A stretch of 64,000 nt of DNA from Crambe crambe (Eukaryota > Porifera > Demospongiae > Poecilosclerida > Crambeidae). The stretch lies in the NCBI GenBank assembly GCA_963924555.1, contig OZ004594.1, positions 6,107,563 to 6,171,562 on the forward strand. The letters are read 5' to 3'. The stretch's first letter is position 1. Each line of letters opens with the position of its first letter. Positions 1 to 12,139 of the stretch are shown here, in pieces. The position numbers and the translations under genes were made by a program. The notes beneath the pieces are model-generated. The model ran no database searches. It saw nothing but the letters and a program-made list of their open reading frames with translations, and was not told the origin of the DNA.

Positions 1-474
1 GCATGTCCGTTGATACACAAATTGTAATAAACATTGAGAGCTGAGTCAGCAGCTCTAGCTAGAGACTGTTCGGTTGCTTTTGCTCTTTAATAGATTCAAC
101 TCGCCTCACTCTTAGAAGCATTCTGTGCTAGCTGTTTATGAAAGAAGTGATGTGTTTGTGTCGCTACCAATTGGTTAGACAAGAAGGGTCGTTGCTGTCA
201 AAGTATCATGTCTTACTTTTTGTTTTTGACCATAAGCTTGGCTTGGGATAGTGCTGTTCTTGTTGTGTCCCACTTTATTTCACTGATGTGGATCAGGTCT
301 GGAGTCAGATCTAGCTAGGTAGCTAAAGCTAAGCTGATAGAACATGCGCGTGCTACATACAATTAGACCATGCACGAAGTTTTTTGGTTTAATTCAGCTC
401 ATGCGGATGCAATTGATACCAGGCCCTTCGCTTTCTACTGCCCTGTGAAAAAAGCGGGCCTGGGTAAGAGGCTA
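1..474. repeat. Dispersed repeat, copy 1, ending in a small palindrome
   Basis: This block matches 10347-10844 in the same orientation with scattered substitutions and short indels. Shared landmarks include the stretch around the stem GAGCTGAGTCAGCAGCTC and, at the right end, a palindromic module (401-474) that starts near ATTGATACCAGGCCC and ends GGGCCTGGGTAAGAGGCTA. No coding potential was seen. In position it lies in the intron before exon 4 of gene A. Confidence 0.7.
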
Positions 475-565
475 ACCACGACTCTGCTATAGGAATGGTC
501 TTGGGTCTTCAGTCTTCAAGCTCTGTTGCAAAGATTCTGCAAAACCCTGTACATGACTAAGCAAA

Positions 566-1016
566 CTATCCTTGCTTCTCTCTGGCCTCATGGAGGGAGT
601 GAGGTAGGGATAGTTTGCTTAAGTTGGGTGATATGGGTGTGGTTATTGAAATTAGGAGGCCTAGGAGTAAAATAGGAATAGTAGTTTTGTAATACTGCTG
701 TTGGTTCTTGAGTTTGGTGATGGGTACAGGTAAAGGGGTTACTTGACTCACTTGTTGCTGAAGGGGGAGTGAAGTAGGGATTTAAGTTGGATGATATAGG
801 TGTGGTTATTGAAATTAGGAGGGCTTCATTTTTTATGTAGAAGAAATTTTTGGCGCTCACTTGTGTAGCTAAGTCTGAAGCCCTATTAGCTGGCCTATTC
901 ATAGCTAGGCTACTTGGCTTACTCACTGTCAAAATTAATGTTGCACATGCCCTAGTAGTTTCTGTAGACAGATTTACTTTGTCTAAGTCAACGTATGTAT
1001 GCAAGTATACAGTCAC
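566..1016. repeat. Piece of the 'GTAACCCCTTAC' hairpin MITE family
   Basis: Contains AAGGGGTTACTTGACT and GGAGTGAAGTAGGGAT modules that recur in hairpin elements near 46.7, 58.1, 59.6 and 60.2 kb. Around 832-870 a GAAGAAATTTTT...CACTTG end resembles the tips of the hairpin at 35527-35889. The small open frames here are composed of repeat sequence and are not genes. Confidence 0.55.
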
Positions 1017-1093
1017 TGCCTGATTCTCTTTAGGTTAGCTGGTGTGGTCATGGTGTTGTAAACACATGTTGATATCACTCATTTCTTTTGCAG

Positions 1094-3827
1094 CTTCACA
1101 GTAGCTGATAATGTGGAATTATTCTATTTTCCAAGACAGAGTGAACCTCGTGTAAGCAGCTTTATACATTTGTTCCATGACTGGACCTTTATTAGTGTTT
1201 CTATATATTTATTAGGAATTTAGACGTCCCCAAGTGTGTACTTCCCCTACCACAGATAGTACAACTGATACAGGTTTGCATAAAATAATGCCTTAAATTA
1301 ATACCGTCCCACAATCATAATATGAAGCAGCTTTAGCTCTAAGGCTGCTATGATTGTGAGAGTGATGCTGACTGTTTCATTGAAATTTCAAATGTGAAGC
1401 CACTTATTGTTGTGGATGGGGTGTGGGGGGGTGGGGTGGTGATGGGGTTTTAGGGAGTCATTAATGCACCTAATTCTACTGCTCTATTTAGAAGATACTA
1501 CTACTGCTGATACAGATAGTACCACTGATACTCAGGGTCCCACTACTGCCACAACTATTGCTACTACAGAAAGGAGAAATACAACCTCTGCATTAAGTCT
1601 AAGTAAGTTCATCATGACATGCTGAAACTAAAAGGTGGTAGGTCATTTGTGTCACTGCCATCACTATTTGGAATGAAACAGAATGAATAAGCTCAGGGAC
1701 CCTATCTCATGAAACAGATTATTCTATTGTGCATGCACCAAATCATTGGATGGGGTCTTACTTTTGTTGGTTTTGATATCTCCTTACATACAAATAACCT
1801 TTTCACTACCCACCATGAAAGATTTCTTGCCAATGAAGTGTTTCATAGTCCAAGTTTCTTTGTAGACATGACATGGAACAGTGGAGTAGGAAGCTAAAAA
1901 ATATTGGGAGGGCCAGCCACCTGGACTACTAATGTTCATATTTTTTAAAAAGTCATGATCAAAAGAACAAACAAACAATAATAAACCCCAAAAATAGCTA
2001 TTCACTATAATTATGTGTTAGATAAGACTTAAAACTGTCTAAAAAATATCCATTCCTCTGAATAAATTCCTCAGCTACTTCTTAGAGAGGGAAGAAAGCT
2101 ATTTCTTAGGGAGGAAAGAACATAGAGGATGTCTTTCTCTTGGCCATGTTGACATATTACTAACTCACTTATAATACTACAGCATGGTTATAGTATTCAA
2201 CAATAAAGTGTTAAAAAAGACACAAGATGCTTGGAATGTGTACATTCATTGTTAATTACACACTACAGTGCACTGCTAGTGGTTATTTCTTCTGTTTTAT
2301 TGGGGGGGGGGGGGGGGGGGGGAGGGGGGGCCAGTGACCCCCAACTTCCTACTCCACTGTGGAAAAAGTAGTTAGTGTGTTTCATGAGTCTTAAAATAAT
2401 ACCCTCAACAATAGGATTGCTGTAATAAGTGGTTGATAAAAGTAATATTGGAGCAAGAATAGCTGATTAAATAAATAGCATGCCTGTGGCCAAAAGACAT
2501 TGAAGTCATTTATGTTTACAGTTTCAATGTGATTTATATAGCCTCGGGCCTATGGTCCTGAGTATCTACAACTTGGTACATAACCTATACTAATCTTTGA
2601 AATATTGGAAATGTCTTATTTGCATAACCTTGAAACATTAGAAACACTCCATCTAGATTACTACTGATGTTTCAAGGTTATTATCATCAGAAATGTCTTA
2701 TTGATATTTGATCATGGGCATGTATGTAGAAGCATAATGGGGGATCTCAAAGTGTATTTCTATGAGAAGAAAATATGTCTCAAGAGATGTTGGTCATAGA
2801 ACTAATCACTAGCTCCAACAGTTAACCACTTACATGGTTAGTTTCATTTTGCGATGTATACAATAGAACTGAGGGCTGGAAGCTTTAACTCAAACAAGCT
2901 AGTATCTGACTTCTGGTTCCTGCCACATTGGCTTCCTGCTCCTTCATTACTCCAACTGTACAGAGAAGGTGATGAAGTGGCGATTGGACTAAAACCACTT
3001 CCTGGAGGGAGCTATATAATTAGTCTCTGCAACGAATCAAAATCTCAAAAAAAGCACTTTCCAGGAAGTAGCTAACTTGCCACCTTTAAGTTAGTATTGC
3101 GGTGCCAACCCTTTACCTTGGGGGCGGGGGGAGGGAAATGGTCTAGCATAGACCAGTTGTGTATGGCGGCCCAATTAGATCACAAGAAGTAGCCTTAAGT
3201 GTAGTCAGATGTCTTTGCAGCATTGGTCTTACTGGTATTATTTTCATGTGCAAGAGTAATACAATACAGCATGCATTTAGCTGAATCAATATATAAGACT
3301 AGTCCAGTTAAGCTCCTCTTATAGCCACACTCCATTATTTTGAGTACAACTAGCGCTAATTATGATGAAACTTAAATGTAGCTAGCTAGTTCTCTGTATA
3401 CTTGTTTCTCTAGCAACATTACTAACCTAAACACAGATTAGCTATATGCATGGTTTACATCATAACTCAAGATCTTAAAAATCTATAACTTGGTGCCAAA
3501 CAAGAAGTTCATGTAGCAAAACCTTCTTGCAAAACATTGTTTCTTAACTCCCCCAAAGAAATAGTTTGAGTTGTCCTTAAGCTGGGCGAAGTAGTCTTTC
3601 ATTGACAGTGTTATTGTTTGGTTGCAGATGCTATAATTGGAATTGCAGTTGGAGTTGGAGTTGGAGTTGGAGTTGTTTTTTGTATCATTATAGTACTTGT
3701 AGTCCTGATATGTGTTCGAAAATGTAAGACTGGTGGTACAAAGAAGACTGATGATATAAACACCAAGACTGATACAAATATGTATACCATGGACCCAGTT
3801 AATGATAAGAATATTGATGACGAGTAA
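1094..3827 (+). CDS. Reeler-type surface protein gene A, 3' part (exons 4-7)
   Basis: Four exons are visible: 1094-1151, 1216-1273, 1492-1602 and 3628-3827 (TAA). Each is bounded by AG/GT and the phases agree with genes B and C. Exon 4 encodes the end of the Reeler domain (FTVADNVELFYFPRQSEPR). Exon 5 gives a short linker, exon 6 a Thr/Ser/Asp-rich stalk likely to be O-glycosylated, and exon 7 a Gly/Val-rich membrane helix followed by a basic then acidic tail with TMDPV near the end. Exons 1-3 (signal peptide and most of the Reeler domain) must lie upstream of the window, because no match is visible before 1094. Exon 4, the 64-nt intron and exon 5 are almost identical to gene B, implying recent duplication or gene conversion. 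Function is inferred only: a type I membrane glycoprotein for adhesion or recognition. Confidence 0.75.
1389..1490 (+). promoter_or_regulatory. G-rich intronic tract before the stalk exon of gene A
   Basis: The sense strand just upstream of exon 6 has repeated G runs (GGGGTGTGGGGGGGTGGGG and GATGGGG). The same kind of tract occupies the same place in genes B, C and cassette D. In RNA it could form a G-quadruplex or bind splicing factors. That role is an inference. Confidence 0.45.
2302..2330 (+). repeat. Poly-G tract
   Basis: Twenty-one G, one A, then seven G, inside the last intron of gene A. It is a simple-sequence tract and assembly length may be unreliable. The rest of this intron (1603-3627) shows no other gene or repeat that I can name. 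Confidence 0.9.
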
Positions 3828-5721
3828 TTACTGAGTTTACGTACTAGCTTATTAGGTTGTATAGTTTAGCTATATATAATTCAATGGCCATTTATTAGTA
3901 ATGGAGCACTATAATTATAAGCAATTTATGTTGTGCACACAATTATAAGAACTTCTAATAATTAAGACACACATGCAATCATTATTATCTTCTTAGATAA
4001 GAGATCGCATCTGTACACAGCATGCAAATTGTGGCGTTCATGCAGGGAGGTGTGTGGGCATGCTCTACCTAGCTTGGAAAAATGGGGGCCACTGGGTACA
4101 ATTTCAGTGTTTGACTCCATCAGTACCTTTTGGTCTTCACAAGTCTGAAACTTGAAGGAATTGATGGAAGGGCACCACCAGGAATGAAGCCTGTGACTTA
4201 TTTGACTTAACACGATTATACAGGCCTGGGTGAGCCAGAGCCAAGACACAGGAAAAGAAGAGAGCACCTGTTTTTACACTTAAAGTTGGGGATGCCACCC
4301 TTTCTTGTTGGTGACTGTCGTCTTGTTTGAGCAACTTATTTGTGTTTATTTTAGCCTGAGGGCTGGATCTAGGAATTTTGAAATGGGGGGGTTGACGTAG
4401 CAACTTTAGCAGGTTCCATTAGATAACTCAGTGCATAACATAATTGTGATTTCCTTAATGAACACCTGTGACCTTGTATGTATCACTTCAGAGTCGAGTG
4501 TAATAGCTAGCTAGCTATAAGATTTGGACTTCTTGGATTAAATTTTGTGTGCTATTTTGTGACATTAAAATAAGTCTGCCTGCAAGTGAAGCCAACATGA
4601 GGTCTTCCAAATAACTTATTCCTTCCCCGTGGCCCAATGTGTGCACACTCCTAGTCCTGCATCTAAAAATTCTGGATCTGGCCCTGTCAAGTCTTCCTGT
4701 TATCACTATAGGCACTCTGATAATAATTTCAAATCATCAGCATAAAAGAGAGTTATGGAATGATTGACATAAACCAATAATAGTATGAGGTATTCCTGAG
4801 ACCACTGGCAGCAGGCGGCTGGAACCGGCCAATGATAACATATTAGCAGTCTGCCAGATGCCACAGTCCCATTATCTTGAAGCCTCAGAGTTCTGTCTCA
4901 AAAATAAAAACACAATACTTAAAAACTTCCTTATACTCACAGCTAGCAATAGTTAGCTACCCCAACACTTTGTATCTGACCACTTGGACATTCAAATAGA
5001 ACTGCAGAATGTGCCCCCAGAGGTCCTATAGGTATAGCCTTAAGGATCCCTCAACTTCTGCCCTTATCAAGGCCATCTTTTATAGCCTTGATAAGTGCTT
5101 GGTAGGTAAGTGACCCAAGGCTCCAATCTCAATTGTGGTTAAGGTACCTTCACTAAGAGCTTTTTGATAGATTGGTTTCTCACTTAGGGCTTCTTAGGGC
5201 TCCAGGCAAATTATATGGGATTGTAAGTTCGAGCAGATGAAGTTCTTTCCCTTGCATAAGGACCAATTCTGGTCTAGCTGTAGTGACTAGAAAGGAGGAT
5301 GGAGTTATAGCCGGAGGGTTTTCACTGGCACAAAGGCCAGGGAGATCTGCGTATTATAATAAACAGTCTGATGGTAAGGAACTGGCAATGTTCTGTGCCA
5401 GATGTTGTAAGACACTATCGTGTCACCAAGTGAATCTCTCTCTCTTGAGACAGTGAGATTGGACACACATTCAGAATATGGTGAGTAGCTAGTAGGGTTT
5501 GTTGATCCACATAGCTTTCATTTTGAGGCTGCATTAAATTTTAGATAGCTATACCATGACTGGTCGAACGAAATTATAACACCCAAGTGGGACTAAGTCC
5601 AGGGGCGTACTGTTAATTACAAAATAAGGGAGTACTCCAAAATGAGGTCTATGTAGCAGCTGAACCTCAAGCTGGTCCCTCATGTCGACTTTATGAAGCA
5701 ACATATCATCAGCAAACAGAG
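3828..5721. other. Spacer after gene A with a hAT-like MITE
   Basis: No coding exon was recognised. Stretches around 4020-4060 and 4930-4980 resemble 31340-31400 and 31680-31740, so the downstream flanks of gene A and cassette D were duplicated together with the genes. A MITE is listed separately at 4363-4689. Confidence 0.5.
4363..4689. mobile_element. hAT-like MITE with GGCTGGATC ends
   Basis: The left end AGGGCTGGATCTAGGAATTT and the right end AAATTCTGGATCTGGCCCTG are inverted copies. The interior shares several phrases (a GTGATTTCC...ACCTGTGACC block and 'GTGAAGCCAACATG') with a larger relative at about 36829-37597, whose ends read GCTGGATCCAGG and CCTGGATCCAGCCCTG. No transposase is present. 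hAT assignment is by end style only; an 8-bp target duplication was not clear. Confidence 0.55.
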
Positions 5722-6940
5722 TGAGGTGCAGTATTGGCTTTTAGCATAATAGAACTACTATAATAGCATGCTATTTTCTTTACAGAAGCATGCTATTCAT
5801 GCTATTTTCTCTACAGGAGCCTGCTATTTGTGCTATTTTCTCTACAGGAGTCTGCTATTTTGCTATTTTCTCTTCTCTCTCTATAGGAGCCTGCTATTTT
5901 GCTATTTGTGCTATTTTGCTATTTTCTCTCTTCTCTTACAGGAGTCTGCTATTTTGCTAGCTATTATTTCTCTTCTCTTAAGGGTGCTCGCAACCTGCCT
6001 ACACACTGCGTTGCTATAGGGTACTATAACTCCAGAGCTGTTTTTTTTCTTTATACAGGAGCACCGTGTTTTTTTCTTCTCAACTATCTAACCAAGAAGT
6101 TATGATGAAAATGAGGATGAGATTGACAATTATAAGATATTATTAGTAGCATGATATGAAGTATAAGTTAATTGTGATGATGTATTGTAAGATTTTTAAT
6201 GCTGGGATTCATCTTCAGACACGTCATCAGCTGCAGAGGTTGGGGTATTCAATCAGTAGTAGCTAGTGGTGTTTGCATGTCAGTGCTGGAATCAGAGGAA
6301 TATAAGAAAGAATCGTAACTTGTTTATTTTTTTTTATGAGTGTCCTGCTGATCTGGTTCCAAATCCTCAAAGGATCGCTTTCTGAAGATTAATGATCTCC
6401 TTGTAGTAGGAGTATCATTAATGATGTTACCAAAGCCTGCACTAGAGATCTCCCTCATGTAATTCCTGCAGTCCCAAAGTGCCTATAACCTATGCCTATA
6501 AATGCATGCAAGGAACTATAATTGTTTTCGCTCTTGTTTTATTTTGTGCTATTTTTGTAGCCCTAGCCCTAGCCCTAACCCTTTATAAATAGCATAATAG
6601 CTCCTGCATGCATGCAAAAGAGGTGAAAGAACAAAATATATCGTAAGACTATAGTAATAATGTGCTATTATTGAAAATAGCAAAATAGCTGCATAAATAG
6701 CAGGATTTAGTAATTATGTGCATGCTATAGAAAATAGCACAATAGCAAAATAGCACAAATAGCACAAATAGCAGGACTTAGTAGTAGCATGCTATTATAG
6801 AAAATAGCACACTAGCAAAATAGCATGAATAGTAGGATTATAGTAGTAGTAGCATACTATTATTGAAAATAGTCTATAATAGCTAATAGAAATAGCACAA
6901 ATAGTATTAATGGAATGAAAAGCCAATACTGCACCTGATG
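5722..6940. mobile_element. Foldback-like element with tandem-repeat arms
   Basis: The outer ends are inverted: GGTGCAGTATTGGCTTTTA near 5724 and AAAGCCAATACTGCACC near 6920. Inside the left end (5766-5960) are direct repeats of a TGCTATTTTCTCTACAGGAG unit. Inside the right end (6640-6905) are the complementary AAAATAGCAAAATAGCAC repeats. So the two arms could fold on each other over about 200 bp. The middle holds a short CCCTAG/CCCTAA run (6561-6582) and no transposase. Open frames in the arms are repeat artefacts. Confidence 0.6.
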
Positions 6941-7093
6941 GGAAAATAAGTTTTACTTTTCCTGCTTGTATGGCTCATATGCCACCTGCACAAAGTTGCA
7001 TTCCTAACCTTCTTGTGGTTTTTCAGCTCGTTTTCCACAATAATGAATTAATGATCCTGTTATTAGCGCTCGTTAGTTGCGCGCGCGCGTAGT

Positions 7094-7152
7094 CATGTCG
7101 GAGCCCCCCAACGAAACAGACAGTGCACTTTTTCTACGTCCGAGCTTCGACT
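7094..7152 (+). CDS. Candidate orphan first coding exon
   Basis: An ATG in a local CpG-rich patch (GCGCGCGCGCG just upstream) opens a 19-codon frame, MSEPPNETDSALFLRPSFD plus two bases, ending at a strong donor G/GTGAGT. The CpG patch, clean codons and donor are what a promoter-proximal first exon looks like. I could not find a matching downstream exon before gene B; splicing to gene B exon 1 would be out of phase. The product is unrecognised, and the exon may belong to a gene broken by the transposons that follow. Confidence 0.25.
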
Positions 7153-7445
7153 GGTGAGTGATAAGGTGTTAACTAGCTACAAATACAGTGTTAGTGTTGT
7201 AGATAGCTGGCAGAACCTCCTCCCCTTCTTTGCAAAAAAAATTAGTCGTGTAACTACCCATGTGAAAACAAAACAAACGGATCTATTGCGGAACTATGTA
7301 GCTAGCTACTTAGTAAGTCTGCTTTGGCAACAAAATAATTTAGCCATGCATAGCTCATAGCTTTTGGTAGTAACATTGCATTGCACAGGAGTACATAGCT
7401 TTGATTCGGGGCTGAAGTTAAAGTCCTGTGTGACTAGGAATTGCA

Positions 7446-8785
7446 CTAGACATCATTGTATATTCAAACTATACACGTAACACTAGTCAAATATTTTTTA
7501 AACACAAACATTTCGACTACTTTACAGTAGTCATCATCAGTGCGAATGATTTGAATGATACAGAAATAAACAAACAAATTAGCCCCCTGAAGGAGGTTGC
7601 TATGACACAGCTTTAACATCTTACAAATAAGTACCCTTGGGTCATAGTGATAGCTAGCAACTCTTGGCAATGCACCACCATCCTTGTTCATGATTGCTTT
7701 CTGGCTTCTTATGAACCAAGATTCCAAAAAACATCTAGATCTTTCTTTGCTACCACTTTAGCATTTTCCTGTGTTCATGTTTGATGCTATGCTCTGCAAC
7801 TGCAGAAATGTTATCATCTAATGAACACAAGGCTCTCTTATGTTCTTTTACTCTGTGTTCCAATGTTCGTCCTGTTTGTCCCATGAACACTATCACAATC
7901 CTCACATGGAATGCTATAAACCACCCCTTTCTTCTTGTTGTCCTGAATAAAATCCTTTGGATGGACCAATAACTCTCTTAGTGTTTTATGAGGTTTGAAA
8001 CATGTTCTGATGTTCAACGATGCCTCTCAGATGTATTTCCTATTATATAACTGTTGGTGCTGGTTTATCTACCTCCTATGATGGTCTAGGTAATTTTGGG
8101 TGAGTTCTATTATTCTTTGTAATGATGATTGAAGGATACCCATTCTCCCTAAGTTATGTGTACTTCTTCAGCGACTCTTTCAGGAAGAGAACTACATACT
8201 ATGAAAAAGAGTTCTTGCTACTGCATTTTTGTGAGCCATGGGATGATGGGAATCAAATGAAAGATATTTATTTGTATGTGTCTTTTTCCTGTAAACGTTT
8301 GTACTCATACTGCCATCTTTATGATGGGTAATTTCAGTGTCCAAAAAAGCCAATTTCCTCTCAAATTCCAACTCACTAGTGAACTTTATTGATGGTTCTA
8401 TAGAATTGATGTGATCTTGGAATTCTTGTACTGAATCTTCCCTTACAGCTGTACAAATGTCATCAACATATCTTTTCCAAAAAGGTGGAGGAGAGTGATA
8501 GGTATAGTATAGGTTTTTGGAATCTTGGTTCATAAGAAGCCAGAAAGCAATCCTGAACAGGGATGATGGTGCATTGCCAAGAGTTGATATAGTCAGCTAG
8601 CTAGCTATCACTATGACCCAAGGGTAAGATGTTAAAGCTGTGTCATAGCAACCTCCTTCAGGGGCCTAATTTGTTTGTTTATTTCTGTATCATTCAAATC
8701 ATTCGCACTGATGATGACTACTGTAAAGTAGTGTGCTTAAAAAATATTTGACTAGTGTATAGTTTGAATATACAATGATGTCTAG
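7446..8785 (-). mobile_element. Penelope-like retroelement fragment with inverted ends
   Basis: Two nearly identical blocks, 7446-7735 and 8513-8785, are inverted relative to each other and bound the element. Between them, on the - strand, are a reverse transcriptase C-terminal piece (8192-8533) and, after frame breaks, a GIY-YIG endonuclease remnant around 7800-7960 (KKGVVYSIPCEDCD followed by out-of-frame GQTGRT-like sequence). RT plus GIY-YIG is the hallmark of Penelope-like elements, and inverted terminal copies are known for that group. The element is 5'-truncated and interrupted by stops, so inactive. Confidence 0.8.
8192..8533 (-). pseudogene. Penelope-type reverse transcriptase fragment
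   Basis: About 110 residues of RT palm/thumb. The catalytic motif reads RYVDD, followed by an FLDTEITHHKDGSM segment and VYRKKTHTNKYLSFDSHHP, a motif order typical of Penelope-like RTs (FLD, then VYRK.THT.YL, then SHHP). The N-terminal RT motifs are missing because the inverted terminal block at 8513-8785 begins right there. Downstream codons continue out of frame into the GIY-YIG remnant. It is a relic of a retroelement, not a host gene. Confidence 0.8.
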
Positions 8786-9671
8786 ATCCTTAATTACAGA
8801 ACATGCAAACTAGTTCGAACTCTTATAAAGCTTTTTTATCATGTGATCTCTTGCTGAAAATTACGGACTTGCATGGAAAGTTACACTGAAATATTGTTGT
8901 ACAAGTGAATAGGCAGTTATACAGTGAATTTGGCTATACCTGCAGCAGAAGTTATGATTCGTCTAGCGTGACAAGAACTAGAGCATTTGTTTACTGCTTC
9001 TGTACAGAGCTGCTGTATCAGTTGTACACCAGGAGGTGGGGTCAATCAATAGTGACGTCAAATGAAAAAAGACTCTATAGTCAATAGCTATTCTGGTCTA
9101 TTATTGAATTAAGAATGAATGAATGAACTGTTTTTATACTCAAACAGAAGCTAGCTATAACTGTATTTTCTGCTAGTCAGTAATTGGCTTTCAGTATCAA
9201 TTTGTTCACCATTCCCAAACTGCCAGAATGGGCAGGGCTTAACACAGGAAGCTACCATATTGGTGGACATCTGGAGGACGTGTCTACAGTATAAAAGGCT
9301 TCAATGCAAATGCGGACTAGCTCTGTTGAACTAGTGACATGATAGCTAGGGACTTTAATTCCAGCTGTATAAAGTCATTATTCTTTTTTTATTCTTTAAT
9401 TATGCTTGTAGCTTAAATAGCTATTTGCTATCTCACTATCACTAGCAGACAAGTTTGGTCAAATGTATAGTCTCGTGTGTGCAGCTTTAAGGTTAATACA
9501 GGGGGCTGCGTGCGCGAGGCTAGCTAGTGCATGCATGCAAGAAGTACATGTAGGCACACATTTCAAGATCAACTATGAAGTGATCTTGAAGTTCACCTAT
9601 TATGCCAGCATTATGCTTCCTGCTTTGATAGACCAAAAACTATGTCTACAGAATGTGCCAGTCCCTAATGA
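8786..9671. other. Spacer without recognised gene
   Basis: AT-rich spacer with AGCTAGCT words. I saw no coding exon and no repeat that I can name. Confidence 0.4.
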
Positions 9672-10012
9672 TAGCCTCGTACCCAGGCCCGTTTTTTTCG
9701 CGATGCAGTGGAAAAGGGGAAGTACTATTTGCTGGACTGGATCCTGGAATCTGGATTCTAGACTGAACTTTGTCCATTTTGCACTTTGTGATGGTTCATG
9801 GCTGGCTGTAGGAACATTTGAGCAATAGAGGCTTGCATTTTATACTTCTCTGAGGTGATACCATGACAATAATTATCAGAGATTTTGGGGGACAAAATGT
9901 ATTAGGCCTATGAACTGCTGTCCTCCAAAACTGCTGCTGTCACTATGAAGAAGAAAACAATGCAAATGCTCTATATGCCTGGATCCCAGCTATACATTAC
10001 TGTATTTTTTGT

Positions 10013-10045
<33 letters not shown>

Positions 10046-10311
10046 TTGGGGGGGTTGGTGGTGCAGAAATTACTGATGCAGCTAGGTAACAGCATTGTTG
10101 CAGCAGGTCACACATGTGCCAATGGTGGAATGCTATGCTACTCCCACCCTCCAACCTCTCCATCCCTCTACTACCCTCACCAATCCTGCCAGTGTAATAT
10201 ATACTGTAATAGACAAGAGTCTAGTATCTAGATTCCAGAATCCAGTCCAGCAAATATTACTTCCTGTGGAAAAGTGGAGGGCCTGGTATCAATTGCATGT
10301 GCATGTGCTCC
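9672..10311. mobile_element. Long-TIR element, likely source of the small palindromes
   Basis: The left arm (9672-9765) carries TAGCCTCGTACCCAGGCCC and TTTGCTGGACTGGAT. Its reverse complement is at 10203-10290, ending GGGCCTGGTATCAATTG. The arms are about 90 bp with a few differences, and the interior of roughly 440 bp has a (GTT)n run near 10014-10042 but no transposase. The short palindromes at 401, 10771, 14058, 47608, 48404 and 58283 look like this element with its centre deleted. Confidence 0.65.
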
Positions 10312-10346
10312 AGCCCTTGAATTAAAGGGATTCGCTATACTTCTGG

Positions 10347-10844
10347 GCATGTCCATTACACAAATCGTAATAAACGTTACATCATCATAATTTTGAGAGC
10401 TGAGTCAGCAGCTCTAGCTAGAGACTGTTCTTTCGCTTTTGCTCTTTCTGTACTAGATTCAACTCTCACAAGCGTTCTGTGGCAAGCTGCTTATGAAAGT
10501 TTGTGTTGCTACCAACTGGTTAGACGAGAAGAGTCGTTCCTATCAAATTATCTTTTGTTTTTGACCATAAGCTTGGCTTGAGAGGGATAGCTAGTGCTGT
10601 TCTTATTGTGTCTCACTTTATTTCACTGATGTGGATCAGCTCTGGACTAGCTAGCTAGTTAAAACTAGCTAAGCTGATAGAACGCACATGTGCTACATAT
10701 GTTTTGATGATTACATCATTCATCATGCGTGAAATTTTATATACATAATTATAATATGTTTAATAAGTGCATGCACATGCAATTGATACCAGGCCCTTTG
10801 CTTTTCCACCACCCTGCAATAAAAGTGGGCCTGGGTACGAGGCT
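10347..10844. repeat. Dispersed repeat, copy 2, with terminal palindrome
   Basis: Second copy of the block at 1-474 in the same orientation. It carries a small insertion near 10380 and a longer AT-rich segment near 10700-10765. It ends with the palindromic module 10771-10844 (ATTGATACCAGGCCC ... GGGCCTGGGTACGAGGCTA). Confidence 0.7.
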
Positions 10845-12139
10845 AGTGACATGATAGCTAGATACCAATAGACTAGTTGCTGCATAAAAATTAGAGGTCA
10901 TAGAGTTCAATGCCCCACTGTAATAAGCCTGTAAAGTGTCTGGTTGAAGCATAATTACTTGGTGGGCACAAGCCTAGGCACAACCTTGTAAGGATCATTA
11001 ATTTTAATATGTGATATCCGGCAGGATCTAGGATCGATAGCTGTGGAGGCAGAGCCAGCAGAACAACAGCCACCAAGAGAGCGTTCTTTATGCTAGCAGC
11101 ATTATGGCTTCAAGAAAACATTTAAGTATGAAATATGATAGCAAAATGTGTCAGACATAGCTACATATATATCGGATTTTGCTATGCTAAATCTACCACA
11201 TCAACTGAAAAATCATTAATCGACTCCTATTGAAAATCATAATATTAGTCATCGTCCATTCCATTCTTTCTTACAGTTTTTCTCCACTACCATGTTAGGG
11301 ATACTTTTATGCTATGAAATACATCATCATAACAAATTTTATAAAAAATAAACGAAGTATTTCTATCATAAACTGTTTCACAATTTAACAGTGGAATGGA
11401 ACTTCTGCAGAAGCTCTCCTTTTTGTTGGATTCAGGTGACACAGTCTTCATCAGTCTGCGTTACATATTCCAGTCATAATCTATCTGTACAGTCCTCACT
11501 AAACAAGCACCAAATTCGACTTCAAGTCGATAGCTTTCGTACCTTTTAAGCGATCTTCCGGAGCCATGGTGATGGGTAACGTGAGCTAGTAACTCACTTT
11601 CATACTGCAGTTGATAAAATACGTGCTATTGAAGTCCTGTTTTCTATCTAGAGCTTGTAAGTTTTTCCCATATATTTTCAATGCAGCCATTTTCTTAGAC
11701 TCCTTTTACGTTTATTACCGTAGACTTCTAAGTGCTGCAACAGTCGATAATAGATGCTGGTCAATAATCGGTGACTCATTGTTACTCCTCAAAAGTTAAG
11801 TGACACAGCCGCCATGTTGGTGAATATGGTATAGGAAAAATTCTACTAGTTTGCACTTCAGAAGATTATGCCCCAGCTACGCAAGTGTAGCTGCTATTAT
11901 ATGTGTATAGAGTAGAGCTATGAAAGCCTCATACATGGAGAATCAACAGCTGAGAATTGATGTGGAGAATCACCAGAACACCTTTCCAGTTCATAAGCTT
12001 GTGTTTGGTAGGTGTTTGTGCTGTCAGGAAGCAAGAAACTAGCTTCTTCAAATTTGAAATTCTGCCCACAGATTTTTATGTGTGGGTGTGACTGGAAATA
12101 ATACTTAGTCAGCCTTTTCTGTAAATGCATTTCTACTTA
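10845..12139. other. Spacer without recognised gene
   Basis: No exon with convincing splice sites or protein similarity was seen on either strand. A 'GTGACATGATAGCTAG' phrase at about 10843-10861 also occurs near 9334, so part of this is repeat-derived. Confidence 0.4.

Noticed and set aside
5768..6105. Cys/Leu/Phe-rich + strand frames
   Set aside because: Translation of the tandem TGCTATTTTCTCTACAGG units in the foldback arm.
9463..9828. 121-codon + strand open frame
   Set aside because: Its 3' half is the left arm of the 9672-10311 inverted-repeat element; composition is not coding-like.
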